A stretch of 64,000 nucleotides of DNA from assembly GCA_958295665.1 (NCBI GenBank), contig OY282558.1:187094015-187158014 (forward strand), given 5' to 3'. Below the pieces are notes generated by a model that was given only the letters and a program-made list of their open reading frames with translations, made no database searches and was not told the origin of the DNA. Position numbers and translations under genes: made by a program. The stretch is from Tipula vernalis. Its lineage: Eukaryota; Arthropoda; Insecta; Diptera; Tipulidae. Of the stretch, positions 11,725 through 21,904 are shown one piece after another. How positions within the stretch are numbered: position 1 is the first letter of the stretch; each line of letters begins with the position of its first letter.

Positions 11725-12432
11725 GGTGGTTTGGCGACTATTGGAGGGGGGGGACCGTAACCTTTCAGTAGGGTGCGCATCACGTGAGCTGTTCTGGTCT
11801 TGTCATTAGGCAGCTGCGTGATGGGTACAATTGTGTAATAGGTAACCTGTTCATAATCCGCAAGTGTACTTACTGCCTCCTCGTGGCAAATACTGGTAAC
11901 CAAGGCCATTTGGCACATTTTTGGCCATTTGGCACAGGCTAAAGTACGGCGCTAAAGGAGAAAACCTTGACAAAAAACCCTAATCTAAGGTGGAACAGCA
12001 TATGCCGATGGATGAATGGCTGATAGGTTAATCAGTCCAAAATATGCGGACTCTGGATACCAGGCACCCTCCAGTTTTATTTAGCCTTTCTGTAGTAAAG
12101 CTGGGTGACCTACAGGCGATTTGCTAATCAAACGGAATACGGGGCAGGAGTAGAAATATACGGGAGTGGGACAACCCTCCCGAGGTCCTTGCGCTCCAAT
12201 GCTACCGTCTTTCTAGCGGAACTACATGCTGTAGTAAACATCCAGGAGGGAGACCAATAAGCCCAGCTAGTATGTATCACGTACCGGAAGGCAGTTTTGT
12301 CAGGTTCATTAGGAACCTCAATATTGACTGGACGGATAATTAAGCAGGGTCCAGCACAATAGATCTTTTAGGTCGCAGTGCGAAGTGGCTGATCGCCCGC
12401 ATGGCCCTCCAATAATAATACTAATAATAATA
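11725..12432 (+). mobile_element. Truncated non-LTR retrotransposon 3' fragment with (TAA)n tail
   Basis: A 708-bp insertion sits between 14-bp direct repeats and ends in a (TAA)n-type tail (12412-12432). Part reads as an RNase H-like domain: GAEVYGSGTTLPRS, then SNATVFLAELHAVVNIQEGD (about 12140-12260). Near the tail, AAGTGGCTGATCGCCCGC and GGCCCTCCA closely match, in reverse complement, the fragment at 19561-19772, so both come from one family. An I- or Loa-like LINE fits the RNase H plus TAA tail, but the clade is uncertain. Confidence 0.75.
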
Positions 12433-12446
12433 ATCTTCGTTCGAAT
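12433..12446 (+). repeat. Target-site duplication, right copy
   Basis: Exact copy of the 14 bases at 11711-11724, immediately after the TAA tail of the LINE fragment. Confidence 0.85.
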
Positions 12447-13975
12447 CGCTTCGTGTTGTGCGTCACTTATCGAGAGTTTTGCCAACGTCTGAATTTGCTG
12501 GAAAACGACTCATATTGGGACTAAACACTCGCCGATGCCACTGTTTTTGCGCCGGCAAATCAAATTCGTACAAAGTTTGCGATCATCATAGCGGCGTATC
12601 ATCCATCAAACGCATTGGAATTGTGGATCAAATACAAAAACGAGATGTCTGACGACATTTTGCATCGAGTTCGCACTGCAACATCGAATTATGAGTTTGA
12701 AATAAAGGACGAGATACGCAACGAAGCTTTGATCATGATCGAAGACATGTGCATGCTTATGTGCGGTAGTTATTCACATGCCAGCACCAATTCGTTCGAT
12801 GAACGATGCATTTAATCGTGAATTGCAACGATAACAAGTGGACGATCGAGGTTCACTGAACACCAAAAGAACTTGTACGACGCATCGATGAAAGTAGTTG
12901 ACGAAGGAAATGGAGGAATATTCTTCCTCGGTGCTCCCGGTGGAACAGGCAAAACCATTCTGATTTCCACATTCTACATAGGAGTTGCCGATGAATATCC
13001 ACACGAATGACAAGCCAGTGTGCTCAATTGCCAAGAACTCGGCGATGTCCAAGGTGTTGCAAGAATGCAAAATCATCATCTGGGACGAGTGCACAATGGC
13101 ACACAAACGATCATTGGAAGCGTTCAATCGAACGATGAAGGATTTACGAAGTGACTCAAGACGTTTTGATGGAGCGATGATTCTGCTGGCCGGCGATTTT
13201 CGTCAAACGCTATCTATCATTCCGAGATCGACAGCTGCAGATGAACTCAATGCATGTATGAAATCGTCGAGTTTGTTGCGCTATGTGAAGAAGTTGCACT
13301 TGACCATGAACATGAGAGTCGCGTTTCAAAATGACTCATAAACTGCTGATTTTTCCAAAGAACTGTTGGTGCTTGGCAATGGTCAAATTCCTGTTCATGT
13401 TTTGACGGGATTGATTTCGTTTCCTCCAATTTTTGCATGTTCACCACGTCGAAGGAAGAGCTTATCACGAAAGTGTTTCCGGACATCCGCCGAAATTATA
13501 TGATTCACGATTAGCTCAGCGAACGGGCGATTCCGGCAGCGAAGAACAAGGATGTAGACAGTCTGAATTACTTGATTCAAAACCAATCTTGATTCATTCA
13601 ATCCGTTGACTGTGTGACCAATCAAGATGAGGCAACCAACTATCCGACCGAGTTTTTTAATGCGATTGATTTGCCGGGAATACCACCGCATAAAAACGTG
13701 ATTCAAGCGACGATCATCAAGGTCAAATGGAGAAAAAGCAAAGGATGTTCTAATTCCGAGAATTTCTCTGATTCTAAGCGCATTCAGTTCCAAGTTCGTT
13801 TGGCGTTCCCTATGACGATTAACAAATCTCAAGGTTAATCGTTGGAAGTGTGCAGAATAAATCTGGAATTTCCGTGTTTTTCTTATGGTCAGTTGTACGT
13901 CGCGTATTCAAGAGTTGGCAAACCATCATCGTTGTTCATTTACGCGCCGGAGAACAAAACGAAAAATATTCTTTA
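12447..13975 (+). pseudogene. Helitron helicase domain, decayed
   Basis: SF1/PIF1-type helicase motifs are visible. Walker A is FLGAPGGTGKT (about 12925-12957), Walker B is IIWDECTMA (about 13075-13100), then come LLAGDFRQTL (about 13185-13215) and LHLTMNMRV (about 13293-13320). The C-terminal block is RLAFPMTINKSQG followed by NLEFPCFSYGQLYVAYSRVG (about 13790-13920). It would unwind DNA during rolling-circle transposition. It is broken by frameshifts near 12980 and 13340 and by a stop just after KSQG. It continues the Rep fragment across the LINE insertion. Confidence 0.85.
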
Positions 13976-14080
13976 GCACAATGCATTGTATTGATTTGCG
14001 TCTGTATTCGATTTAATTCCACTGGAATAAAATACATTGAATTCTTTTGAATTTCAACTGACTCCAATTCATTTCGACAC

Positions 14081-14254
14081 TGAGAGAAAAAATCCAAAAA
14101 GCAACTCAATTTTCGATAGATGCCTGAGTTTGAATCGACATTTCGTTCACTTTTCAATACATTAGTGTTGAATTCCATGAAAAAGAGAATGGAACGTCCA
14201 CTCAATTCAATCGTCTATTGAGAATTAAGTTGAATTGTTTAATTTTTTCTCTCA
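14081..14254. mobile_element. MITE with TGAGAGAAAAAAT inverted ends
   Basis: The left end TGAGAGAAAAAATCC and the right end TTTTTTCTCTCA are inverted. The similarity extends inward in diverged form (CAACTCAATTTTCGATAGA against the complement of TCTATTGAGAATTAAGTTG). It is 174 bp and non-coding, just beyond the Helitron coding end. The superfamily is not determined. Confidence 0.7.
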
Positions 14255-16684
14255 TCAAAATCAATTTTCGTGAAGGGCAAAAGTATTTGCTCGGAACGAA
14301 GTATTTTGGGGCGAAACTAAGTTCGAGTCCAGTTCATATTTTAGCACAAAGCTACGATCCGTTAAATACCACTCATGTTTAATTTAATCGAATTAATAAA
14401 GATATTTATCTCCACCCAGCCAAAATGCTTCTATTATGGCATACTTACCTTTACTATTTCAGCTAATTATTTCCGTCACCTGGCTTTCTTAAAATTTAAA
14501 TAAAACAACGTTAGATTTTAGTAAGCTTTTCATAGATCTTTTTATTCAGTTAGTTGCCTTTTTAATTCGGCCATTAAAGAGGACAATAATCTTCAAAATT
14601 CAAAACCTAAAATAGACTTAGTTATCATTCGTATCATTTCCCTTCTTGCTCAAGGTGATAATATAGGGGCTTCCCTACAACAAACTCTCCTTTTCCGTCG
14701 GTATTTTACTGAAAATAGAGAAAAAAATTGAATACATTGATATAATGTCGTGTACAGTTTTAAATTAATTTAACAAAAATAAAATTCATGATATTTATAT
14801 CCTTATCGTGATATTTATATTGTAGCCTTACATTTTTATGAGAACTCGTTGCTCGAAATATATTTTACCAACATTCAGATACATTTGTTTAAATATTTAA
14901 GCGACAATTTGAAATTGAATTTGTCCAGAAAATCTTCAATGGTTGAGCGATAAATATACGTACATCAAAACTGACAAAGTGCAGATCTAGATTATGCCCA
15001 CCCAGGAGAATTAGTTCGTTTCGGTTGTTAGTATATTTGTAACGTGTGGACAAGAAAATTGTATTTGGAAAAAACTTTGAGCCGAACGATATTACCCAAA
15101 GAGCTGAAAACGATAACAAACTTAAGCTGGACGTTTTTTATTTTGTTTCACCTAACGAATTCTTGTATGCAGTGCTAATGTCAAAGGAAACACAAAACTC
15201 AATGAAAGAAACCACGATTTAACAAAAATTTACCAAAGTTTTTCAAACTTTATTTATCGAACATTTAGCGGTACGAAAAGTAAAAAAAAAAAAATCGAAA
15301 CAAACAAGTTCGTATTTTCTTTGTTCTGAAGAAAATAAACAAATTTTATCATTACAGTCAATTATTGTTGATGGGTCTTAACTACCCTCATTTCTAAAAC
15401 ACCAGTTTTCTATAAACATCATATAAAACAATAACTGTTTAGCAGATGCTCATTTTAAAGATTATTAACTTTAATAAGCTCCCAAAATTGAAAAACAATC
15501 CACCCTCGTCTATTCTAGAAAATATCCCCTCCTGTAGAGTAGAGTAGATGAATCGCGCACAGTTGAATATTTATGAAGTTTATTTTCAAAAACGTTTCTT
15601 TTTCATTTGTTTCGATAAAATCTATGCTTAAATAAATTTTAATACACAGAATGGACTACAAAAAAAATTATTAAACTTTTTGTTTAAATTAATTCAACAA
15701 AAGATAATAATAAGGATTTGGAACAATAGAATTTATTAAGATGGGAATTTTGTATTAGATACTTCGTACATGCAAAATTATTGTTTCGATAAAATGTCAC
15801 ATTTATCGCACTTTGATAACTCTATCTAAAATTGAATGCCAACCATAAAAATTATAGATAATTAGTTACTAAATATTTTACTATATTTTGCTTAGTAAAA
15901 CTATGAAAATTGTCAGTGTCAAACTGCAGGTTTATGAGTTAGACAAATTGATTTTCTATAGAAGCCTTACTGTAACCATTTCCGTGCTGGTCTGTTTATC
16001 GGTATGTCTGTCGACAAATCTGTAGCTCTTTCTGTGGGAGTAGTAGCTTTCTTTTTTAAAATGGGGGAGTCCAGTAAATTTTAGCCGAAATCGGAAAATC
16101 AAAAGTTGCCGTTTATCTGATGTTTTATTTTTTTATTTTTGAAATTCATTTTGTTAGAGTTACTTTTCCATGTTGGTTCTATTATCATCGATAATTTTGA
16201 TTGTATACAATGTGTTTCATCGGCAAGTGACCGGCCGGAAATTTCGAAATATTTATGTAAAATTATCCCAAAAATCCTTTAAAGTGGATTTCCTATTACG
16301 TTTTCTATTTTTTGAGTAATGTTATGGGCTCGACTTTAATTCTGTTTGCTATATTTTAAAGCTTATGAGTCACTTTATTACTTAAGGTATTTTTTTAAAG
16401 AATGTAACAAATTATGGCAAAATAACATTTTTTACTTAAAAAATCTCTACTTTAAAAAAAGAAAAAAATGAACTGTAAGTCGGCAAAATGTCCCCTTAAC
16501 TGGTTATTTAATTTATTATTATTAATCTATTGCATAATATCTACAAATTCACAAAAAATTAATAGTACCTAACTCATAAAATATTCGAACAGTAAATTGT
16601 CAAAAAAGGGCGTTTGTAGCCGGATTCTGAAAAAAAGTTCGTTCTCAGGTATAGCGATGTTATCTAACCAAATCTTTTTAACCT
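14255..16684. other. AT-rich spacer without recognisable gene
   Basis: I see no supported gene. The open frame on the minus strand at 14889-15119 has no recognisable domain and no homologous signature. A less AT-rich patch near 15960-16090 (with GTCTGTTTATCGG and GTCTGTCGAC words) could be part of an interspersed repeat. The right end abuts the Harbinger terminal repeat. Confidence 0.55.
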
Positions 16685-16973
16685 GGGGTGGGATGTTGTA
16701 ACTTCGCAAATTTCGAAATTCGATAAAATATCACACTTTTCGATTATTCGGTATGTTGTATAGTTTTCGACGAGCGAAAACTTCGATATTTCATCACTCA
16801 GTTCAAACGTAAGTGATACTACTGTGATATATATTTTTAAGAAACTACAAAAAAAATAAAATAGAAAAAATAAAAATGAGTGGGTAAGTAGTACATATAA
16901 ATATTTGTAAATATACATTGTTATTTAAACAATAAATTAATTTTTTTATTTTACTTGTGCGTTTCAGTTTGAA

Positions 16974-17690
16974 GTGATGGGGAGCTACCTGGAAGCCCAT
17001 ACGGATTTAGTAACAGGGTCTTTCAACGCAAAAATCACTAGGCAATCTATGGAGCAAGGTTGGCACGAAATGTCCATTCGATTGAACGCCGAAGGCCCCC
17101 CTGTAAGGGACGATGAAGCTTCGAGAAAGGTGAATATTATATACATGCCGATGAAGTGGATCCTCAACTTAAGGAATCGACTAAAATTAATAATACGTAT
17201 TAATTTAATTATATTTCTTAGGTATGGGCCGATTTAAAAAATAAAATCAAAAAAAAACAAAAAAATCCATAAGGATATCCACCAGACGGGAGGCGGCTCG
17301 AAATGAATGGTTTTAACACCGTTTGAAGAGCGGATGGTCACGCTAGCCGGCCTTACGGAATCCGCCGTAGGAGTGGTCGGTAGATCGCTTGGGCACAGTG
17401 ATCCAAACGTTGGTATACCTACAGAGGAAGAAACAGTGAACGCAGAGATAGTGGAACCAGCTGTTGAAGGTACGGCGACAGCCACAGCCACAGTAGCCCC
17501 TCGATCTCAGCGACGTCGAGCAACGCAATTTTCAAAGATGTATGACGAGTTCAAGGAGCAGGGAAAGAAATGTGAAAAGTTTGAAAATTCGGTCATTGCG
17601 TTGATGAAAGAGGCCAACGATATAAACAACAAACGTTTAAAGGTAGAAGAAGCTCATCTACAATTCGAATCGAATCGATATAATTTGTAA
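16974..17690 (+). pseudogene. Harbinger Myb/SANT-like accessory protein
   Basis: An exon after TTTCAG (16967 on) reads FEVMGSYLEAHTDLVTGSFN, then RLNAEGPPVRDDEASRK. A GT-AG intron (about 17130-17220) joins it to VWADLKNKIKKK, a trihelix/Myb-like DNA-binding pattern. After a frameshift near 17265-17300 the frame continues with LTPFEERMVTLAGL and a C-terminal charged coiled region to 17690. In Harbinger elements this protein binds terminal repeats and helps import the transposase. The expected first exon (MSG... with a basic stretch) is only hinted at near 16876. Broken and probably inactive. Confidence 0.75.
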
Positions 17691-17846
17691 ATATCTGTAG
17701 GTGGAGGGAGGGTTATTTGAAATGAAATGAGAAACAAGAATTTTTTTTTATGTACATTATATTTATTGAATTTTTATACATGTGTATGTGATTTTATTTT
17801 AAGTTTATTAAAATTTTGAATTTTTATAAATTTATTTGTTTTATTT

Positions 17847-19067
17847 CTAAAAACAATTTAAAAGGCTATCGCGAATTGATACAGCACTTTGAAATTCTTC
17901 AATATTTTCATACTCGAACTCGCCTTCATAAATAGTATCCCCACCCTCGTCAACCATTTCTAATTTGTTTTCAACACATATATTGTACAGTGTTGCGCAA
18001 ACATTTATTATTTTTACCACTTTTACTGGATCGTATCTTAGTACCCTCTCTCCTAATAAGCAGCGCTAGCTGTTCTTTAAAACTCCAATGCAATTTTGCG
18101 TGTAATAAATTATATCTTGCTTGGGTACCATTTGGGTTTCGATAGGGTGTTATCAAGTATGGCTGCAACGGATACCCCGCATTACCGAGCAGCCAAGTAT
18201 TTCTTTCGCCATTCTCGAATGATGTCTGCAAGCTGCTTTTGCCTTGGGATATTTCCCAAATGGTTGAATCATGTGTTGATCCAGGAAACTTCGCACAAAT
18301 CGACAATATGAGCAAATCATAATTACAAATCTAAAAACATGAAAATTATGAACACAAATAGCTATGTACCATTTACTTAATAACAAAAATTGTATAGGTT
18401 TAATTACCAATTGTACGTTCATGGAATGGTTTCTACGCCGGTCTACAAAAATATGCTTGTTTTTTCTCGGTGCGAGAATATTGACATGGGTGCCGTCAAT
18501 GCATCCTATTTCCCCGGGGTGGCTCGTTTTTTTGAAGAACCTTTGCTTATATAATGTCTTTGCATGATCATCTGGAAATTTTACATGCTTTCTACATATT
18601 GTATCTTCTAATATCCGAGGTATTTCCGTTATGGATCTGGACAAGACGGATTGATCCATATTATGAAACATAACGTCTCCAATTGTTCGTTGATATGATC
18701 CTGTCGCGTAAAAATTTAAGACGGCGGCTAGCTTCACTTCTAATGATATTTTGGTTGCACGTTTACCGGTGTTAACATGGGACCTTATTTCGGTTAGTAG
18801 ATATTTAAAAATACCTTTTGATATTCGCAAAGATTCAAAAAATCTGAAATAAAATAACAGATAAAATACAAGTAGATTATATTGTAGTGCCTCAAGGCAT
18901 GATTATTTTGTAAATGCAACTTACTTTGCAGAAGAAAGATCTAAAATACTGTAGCGATTCCGCAAAAAACGGCGCTCTAAATAGTAGTTGATATTAGATT
19001 TATTTTTACGAGACCGAATAGCGCGAGACTTTTCATTTAAAAATGAAAATATAATTACGATTTCCAT
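17847..19067 (-). pseudogene. Harbinger-1 DDE transposase, three exons, second Asp changed
   Basis: Exons on the minus strand are 19067-18925, 18843-18408 and 18330-17847, with GT-AG junctions and matching phases. Motifs of the DDE_4/Harbinger family are present: HPGEIGCIDGTHVNILAP (first catalytic Asp), AKFPGSTHDSTIW and NAGYPLQPYLITPY. In the last the family normally has Asp-(Ser/Ala)-Gly-Tyr-Pro, but here the residue is Asn (AAT). After LLHAK there is a deletion and frameshift. The correct downstream frame (GVLKNS, stop, RCLLGERVLRYDPVKVV) then runs to the TAG at 17847-17849. It would cut and paste the element; as written it is catalytically dead. Confidence 0.8.
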
Positions 19068-19260
19068 TTTGCGTTATTAGATATTAATGGATTATGTAAT
19101 ACTATTAAACAACAAGATAACTTCAGATATAATTTATAATAGTTATAAATTATTAACATATGTTTATTAATTATATATATTATAATTACGTCCCAGATAA
19201 TTCATAAACGCAAATTGAAATTTTTTGACATTTCAAAATGTAGGGCTGAAATTTTATTTT

Positions 19261-19560
19261 CGAAAAAGCGTTGTCGAATGAAAATATTGTTTAGCTATCG
19301 AAAATGGTACAACATACCGACTTTCACCTTTTTCGACACGAATATCATTTTCGATAAATATCGAAGTGATGTTACAACATCCCACCCCTGATTTTTTAAA
19401 GGATCGAAAACTCAAATTGGTTCAAAGTAATGGTAAATAGTACAGTTGTTCGCTAACCGATCATGTGAAACTACGTATTCTCAGTGTTCTGTGTTTTAAC
19501 AATTTTAATTTGTGTGATAATTAAAAGGACAGTTTTGTGTTAAGTAAATGCTTAATCATT
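19261..19560 (+). repeat. ~300-bp direct repeat, left copy
   Basis: This block covers the right terminal part of Harbinger-1 (to 19388) plus its flank. It recurs at 19773-20069 with only a 3-base deletion and about one substitution by eye. The two copies bracket a LINE fragment exactly. Confidence 0.9.
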
Positions 19561-19772
19561 ATTATTATTATTATTTACTGGAGGGCCATGTGGGCGATAA
19601 GCCACCTCGCACCGCGACCTAAAAGATCTATTGTGCTGGACCCTACTCAATTATCCGTCCAGTCAATATTCAGGCTCTTAATGAATCTGACAATACTACT
19701 GGCCGGTACAAGATACATACTATCCGGGCTCATTGTTCTCCCTCCTAGATGTTGCAGTCTTTGCTGGAAAGA
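19561..19772 (-). mobile_element. LINE 3' fragment in minus orientation with (ATT)n head
   Basis: The plus strand begins ATTATTATTATTATT, the complement of a TAA-type tail, then CTGGAGGGCCATGTGGGCGA. The next about 150 bases match in reverse complement the end of the fragment at 11725-12432 (for example AAAAGATCTATTGTGCTGGA and ATTATCCGTCCAGTCAATAT). It is therefore the same family, more strongly 5'-truncated. It ends at the start of the second ~300-bp copy. Confidence 0.85.
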
Positions 19773-20069
19773 CGAAAAAGCGTTGTCGAATGAAAATATT
19801 GTTTAGCTATCGAAAATGGTACAACATACCGACTTTCACCTTTTTCGACACGAATATCATTTTCGATAAATATCGAAGTGATGTTACAACATCCCACCCC
19901 TGATTTTTTAAAGGATCGAAAACTCAAATTGGTTCAAAGTAATGGTAAATAGTACAGTTGTTCGCTAACCGATCATGTGAAACTACTTCTCAGTGTTCTG
20001 TGTTTTAATAATTTTAATTTGTGTGATAATTAAAAGGACAGTTTTGTGTTAAGTAAATGCTTAATCATT
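19773..20069 (+). repeat. ~300-bp direct repeat, right copy
   Basis: Near-identical copy of 19261-19560. It contains a second, orphan copy of the Harbinger-1 right terminal repeat. It starts at CGAAAAAGCGTTGTCG and ends CTTAATCATT, directly before a mariner-like relic. Confidence 0.9.
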
Positions 20070-20070
20070 A

Positions 20071-20905
20071 CAATGACATGTTTGCGTGATCTACCACCTT
20101 CTCATGTAGCCGATATGCATGTTGTATACGGTTTTTGGTGTCGATACAGGCGTCGATATCCAGCCAGGTCAGTACTTGGGTATAGGACGTTTATTGGAAT
20201 ACATCGACGTTTTTCTGAATAAGGATTATTCCAACACGAGTCCAGCGTGGATGTTAACGTACATGTGGAAGAGGAAGTATTCCGATTAATAAGCGCTGAC
20301 TCTACGCCAAGTATCAGTCGCCTGTCGATAAGACTAGGCATATCGAGGACAAGCGTATGAGGAATCCTTAAAAAAAAAGACCTTCATCCTTATCACTTCA
20401 GTCGTGCTCAACATCTAGAAGATTTGCACCATCGTACCAGATCAGTTTTTTGTAACTGGATAATTTCACAGCAAAGAAGTGATGTCAATTTTATAAGGAA
20501 AATATTGTGGACGGATGGAGCTACTTTCACAAGGGCGGGTATAACCAATTATAGAAACCTCCATGTTTGGGCCGTCGAAAACCCTCACGTCGTAAGGGAG
20601 ACAACTTTCCAGAGCAAATTTTCTATAAATGTATGGATCATTCATCCACGATCAACTTATCGGACGTTACATGTAACCAAACAGGCTTGATCAACATGTA
20701 TTTTTAGAATTTTTTGAAAACACGTTGCCTTTGCTCATGGAAGAGGTGCCGTTGTTGAGGAGAAGGTGGATGCAGCTGCAATTAGATGGGGCTCCAGCAC
20801 ATTTTGCAAGGATAATACGTAATTATTTGAATGAAAATTACCCACGGTGGATCGGGAGAAGAGGTTCTGTAGCCTGGCCGCCAAGGACCGAAGAAATTGT
20901 ATGCT
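20071..20905 (+). pseudogene. Tc1/mariner-like transposase relic
   Basis: A helix-turn-helix part (VEEEVFRLISADSTPSISRL, about 20255-20320) precedes RAQHLEDLHHRTRSVFCNW. The catalytic block ILWTDGATFTRAGITNYRNL (about 20500-20560) and the HVWAVENPHVVRETTFQSKF segment follow. The frame then shifts into MQLQLDGAPAHFARIIRNYL (about 20770-20830) and WIGRRGSVAWPPR. The first acidic catalytic position (LWTDGA, usually TDEA) and the second (LDGAPAH) are visible. Stops and frameshifts are scattered. It belongs to an IS630/Tc1/mariner group common in insects; I cannot name the subfamily. Confidence 0.75.
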
Positions 20906-21310
20906 AATAATGTAATTAATTACAGACCTATATCTGTATTAAACAGTTTCAGCAACATTTTGGAGAAAACTGTATATTGCGCATCATCTTTAATGATGTT
21001 AAGCATTTAATTAACACTTCGTAACATGGTTTTTCTCTTAATCGTTCTACTACAAATTTAATTGATATGGCTTAACTATATTTTTACTAACGTTGATAAG
21101 GGCAGACAAGTAGACTGCATTTACACTGATTTTAAGAAAGCGTTTGACACAATATCACACCATATTTTCATTACGAAATGTGTTGATGTGGGTCTCTCTG
21201 CGCAAATTCTTAACTGACTACAATCATATCTCTCGGTACGTAAACTCCAGATTAAATTCAGTGGATTTTTATCTGCGACCATTGTTGCTAATTACAATAA
21301 AAATGGAAGG
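20906..21310 (+). pseudogene. Non-LTR reverse transcriptase fragment, N-terminal part
   Basis: Reads NYRPISVLNSFSNILEK (about 20920-20970), then YTDFKKAFDTISHHIFITK (about 21122-21180), DVGLSAQILN and LQIKFSGFLSA. These are RT finger and palm motifs of a Jockey/R1-type LINE, with the first catalytic Asp in TDFKKAFD. Stops occur throughout. The rest of the palm is missing; its C-terminal continuation appears at 23745 after the Penelope-like insertion. Confidence 0.7.
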
Positions 21311-21524
21311 AATCCATATTATTCATATGCCGTGGCTTTCTTCACAATAAAATGTATTTTTTAAATAAATAACTATTAGTTTTATTTAAAATGTCCACAT
21401 TGACATGTCTTTTTAAAAAAACACAAATTTTATTTATACAAAATAAAAATAAACAAATTTTTAAAAAAACACTTGTGGTTAAAATTATCTTTCTTAATGT
21501 GAAAATAATAATAAATTTAAATTA

Positions 21525-21561
21525 GGAAGACCGGTTTCGGATTTCATCCATCGTCAGTTCC
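21525..21561 (-). ncRNA. Hammerhead-ribozyme-like motif of Penelope-like element
   Basis: On the minus strand: GGAA, CUGACGA, U, GGAU-GAA-AUCC, GAAA, CCGG, UC, UUCC. CUGANGA and GAAA are the hammerhead core. GGAU/AUCC forms stem II, GGAA/UUCC stem I, and the self-complementary CCGG allows a minimal stem III as in dimeric hammerheads. Hammerheads are known in Penelope-like elements. The extra U after CUGACGA is atypical and activity is unproven. Confidence 0.55.
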
Positions 21562-21606
21562 AATAATTTTAACTACTGAAGTTTGCATTGTAAAAATTTC
21601 ATGCAA

Positions 21607-21904
21607 TTACCTGTACAGAATCATATCGTACAGTTTATTTGTTTTTGTGTTCAATCTATCATTGAGAATGTGTGGATTGTGCCGATGTTTGTAAATCTCT
21701 ATCTCTTCTAAACGGTCCATCATATTGCTTTTCCTCAGAGTGTGTAATATTTGTAAATTTGTGTTGATGTCTGTAAACGTATGTTGCTGTGTGACTAGAT
21801 GGTCGTATTTATATTTGTATGCAATGTCTCGTTTGTGTGTTCATTGAATCTTTGTATGAATGTTCGTCCCGTTTGACCGACATAAAACATGGAGCAATCA
21901 TTGC
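21607..21904 (-). pseudogene. GIY-YIG endonuclease C-terminal part of Penelope-like element
   Basis: Minus strand: CNDCSMFYVGQTGRTFIQRF, then NEHTNETLHT, then after a frameshift HTFTDINTNLQILHTLRK and MDRLEEIEIYKHRHNPHILN, ending LYDMILYR and a TAA at 21607-21609. FYVGQTGR is the YIG half of the GIY-YIG nuclease, with the downstream Arg and Glu-rich region. It would nick target DNA for priming. Its N-terminal half (GVYKLIC) is at the end of the oppositely oriented RT segment. Confidence 0.75.

Larger units (their letters stand above)
10388..13990 (+). mobile_element. Helitron (rolling-circle transposon) coding relic
   Basis: The pieces of a Helitron Rep/helicase protein lie in order on the plus strand: Rep domain (10530-11724), then helicase (12447-13975). 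A LINE fragment interrupts it (11725-12432). Base composition is noticeably less AT-rich than its flanks. The characteristic 5' TC and 3' hairpin-CTRR termini were not identified. Many stops and frameshifts make it non-functional. Confidence 0.85.
16685..19388. mobile_element. PIF/Harbinger DNA transposon (Harbinger-1)
   Basis: The termini are inverted: GGGGTGGGATGTTGTAAC at 16685 and its complement ending in CCCACCCC at 19388. Subterminal TTCGATA words recur on both sides. Inside are a plus-strand Myb-like gene and a minus-strand DDE transposase in convergent arrangement, the usual two-gene Harbinger plan. A clean 3-bp target duplication is not visible. The right end lies inside the duplicated block described at 19261-19560. 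Confidence 0.85.

Noticed and set aside
14889..15119. Minus-strand frame as a conserved membrane protein
   Set aside because: Only general hydrophobicity; no motif or supporting context.
16685..19388. Canonical TTA/TAA target duplication for Harbinger-1
   Set aside because: Flanks outside the GGGGTGGG ends (AACCT and TGATT) do not match; perhaps eroded.
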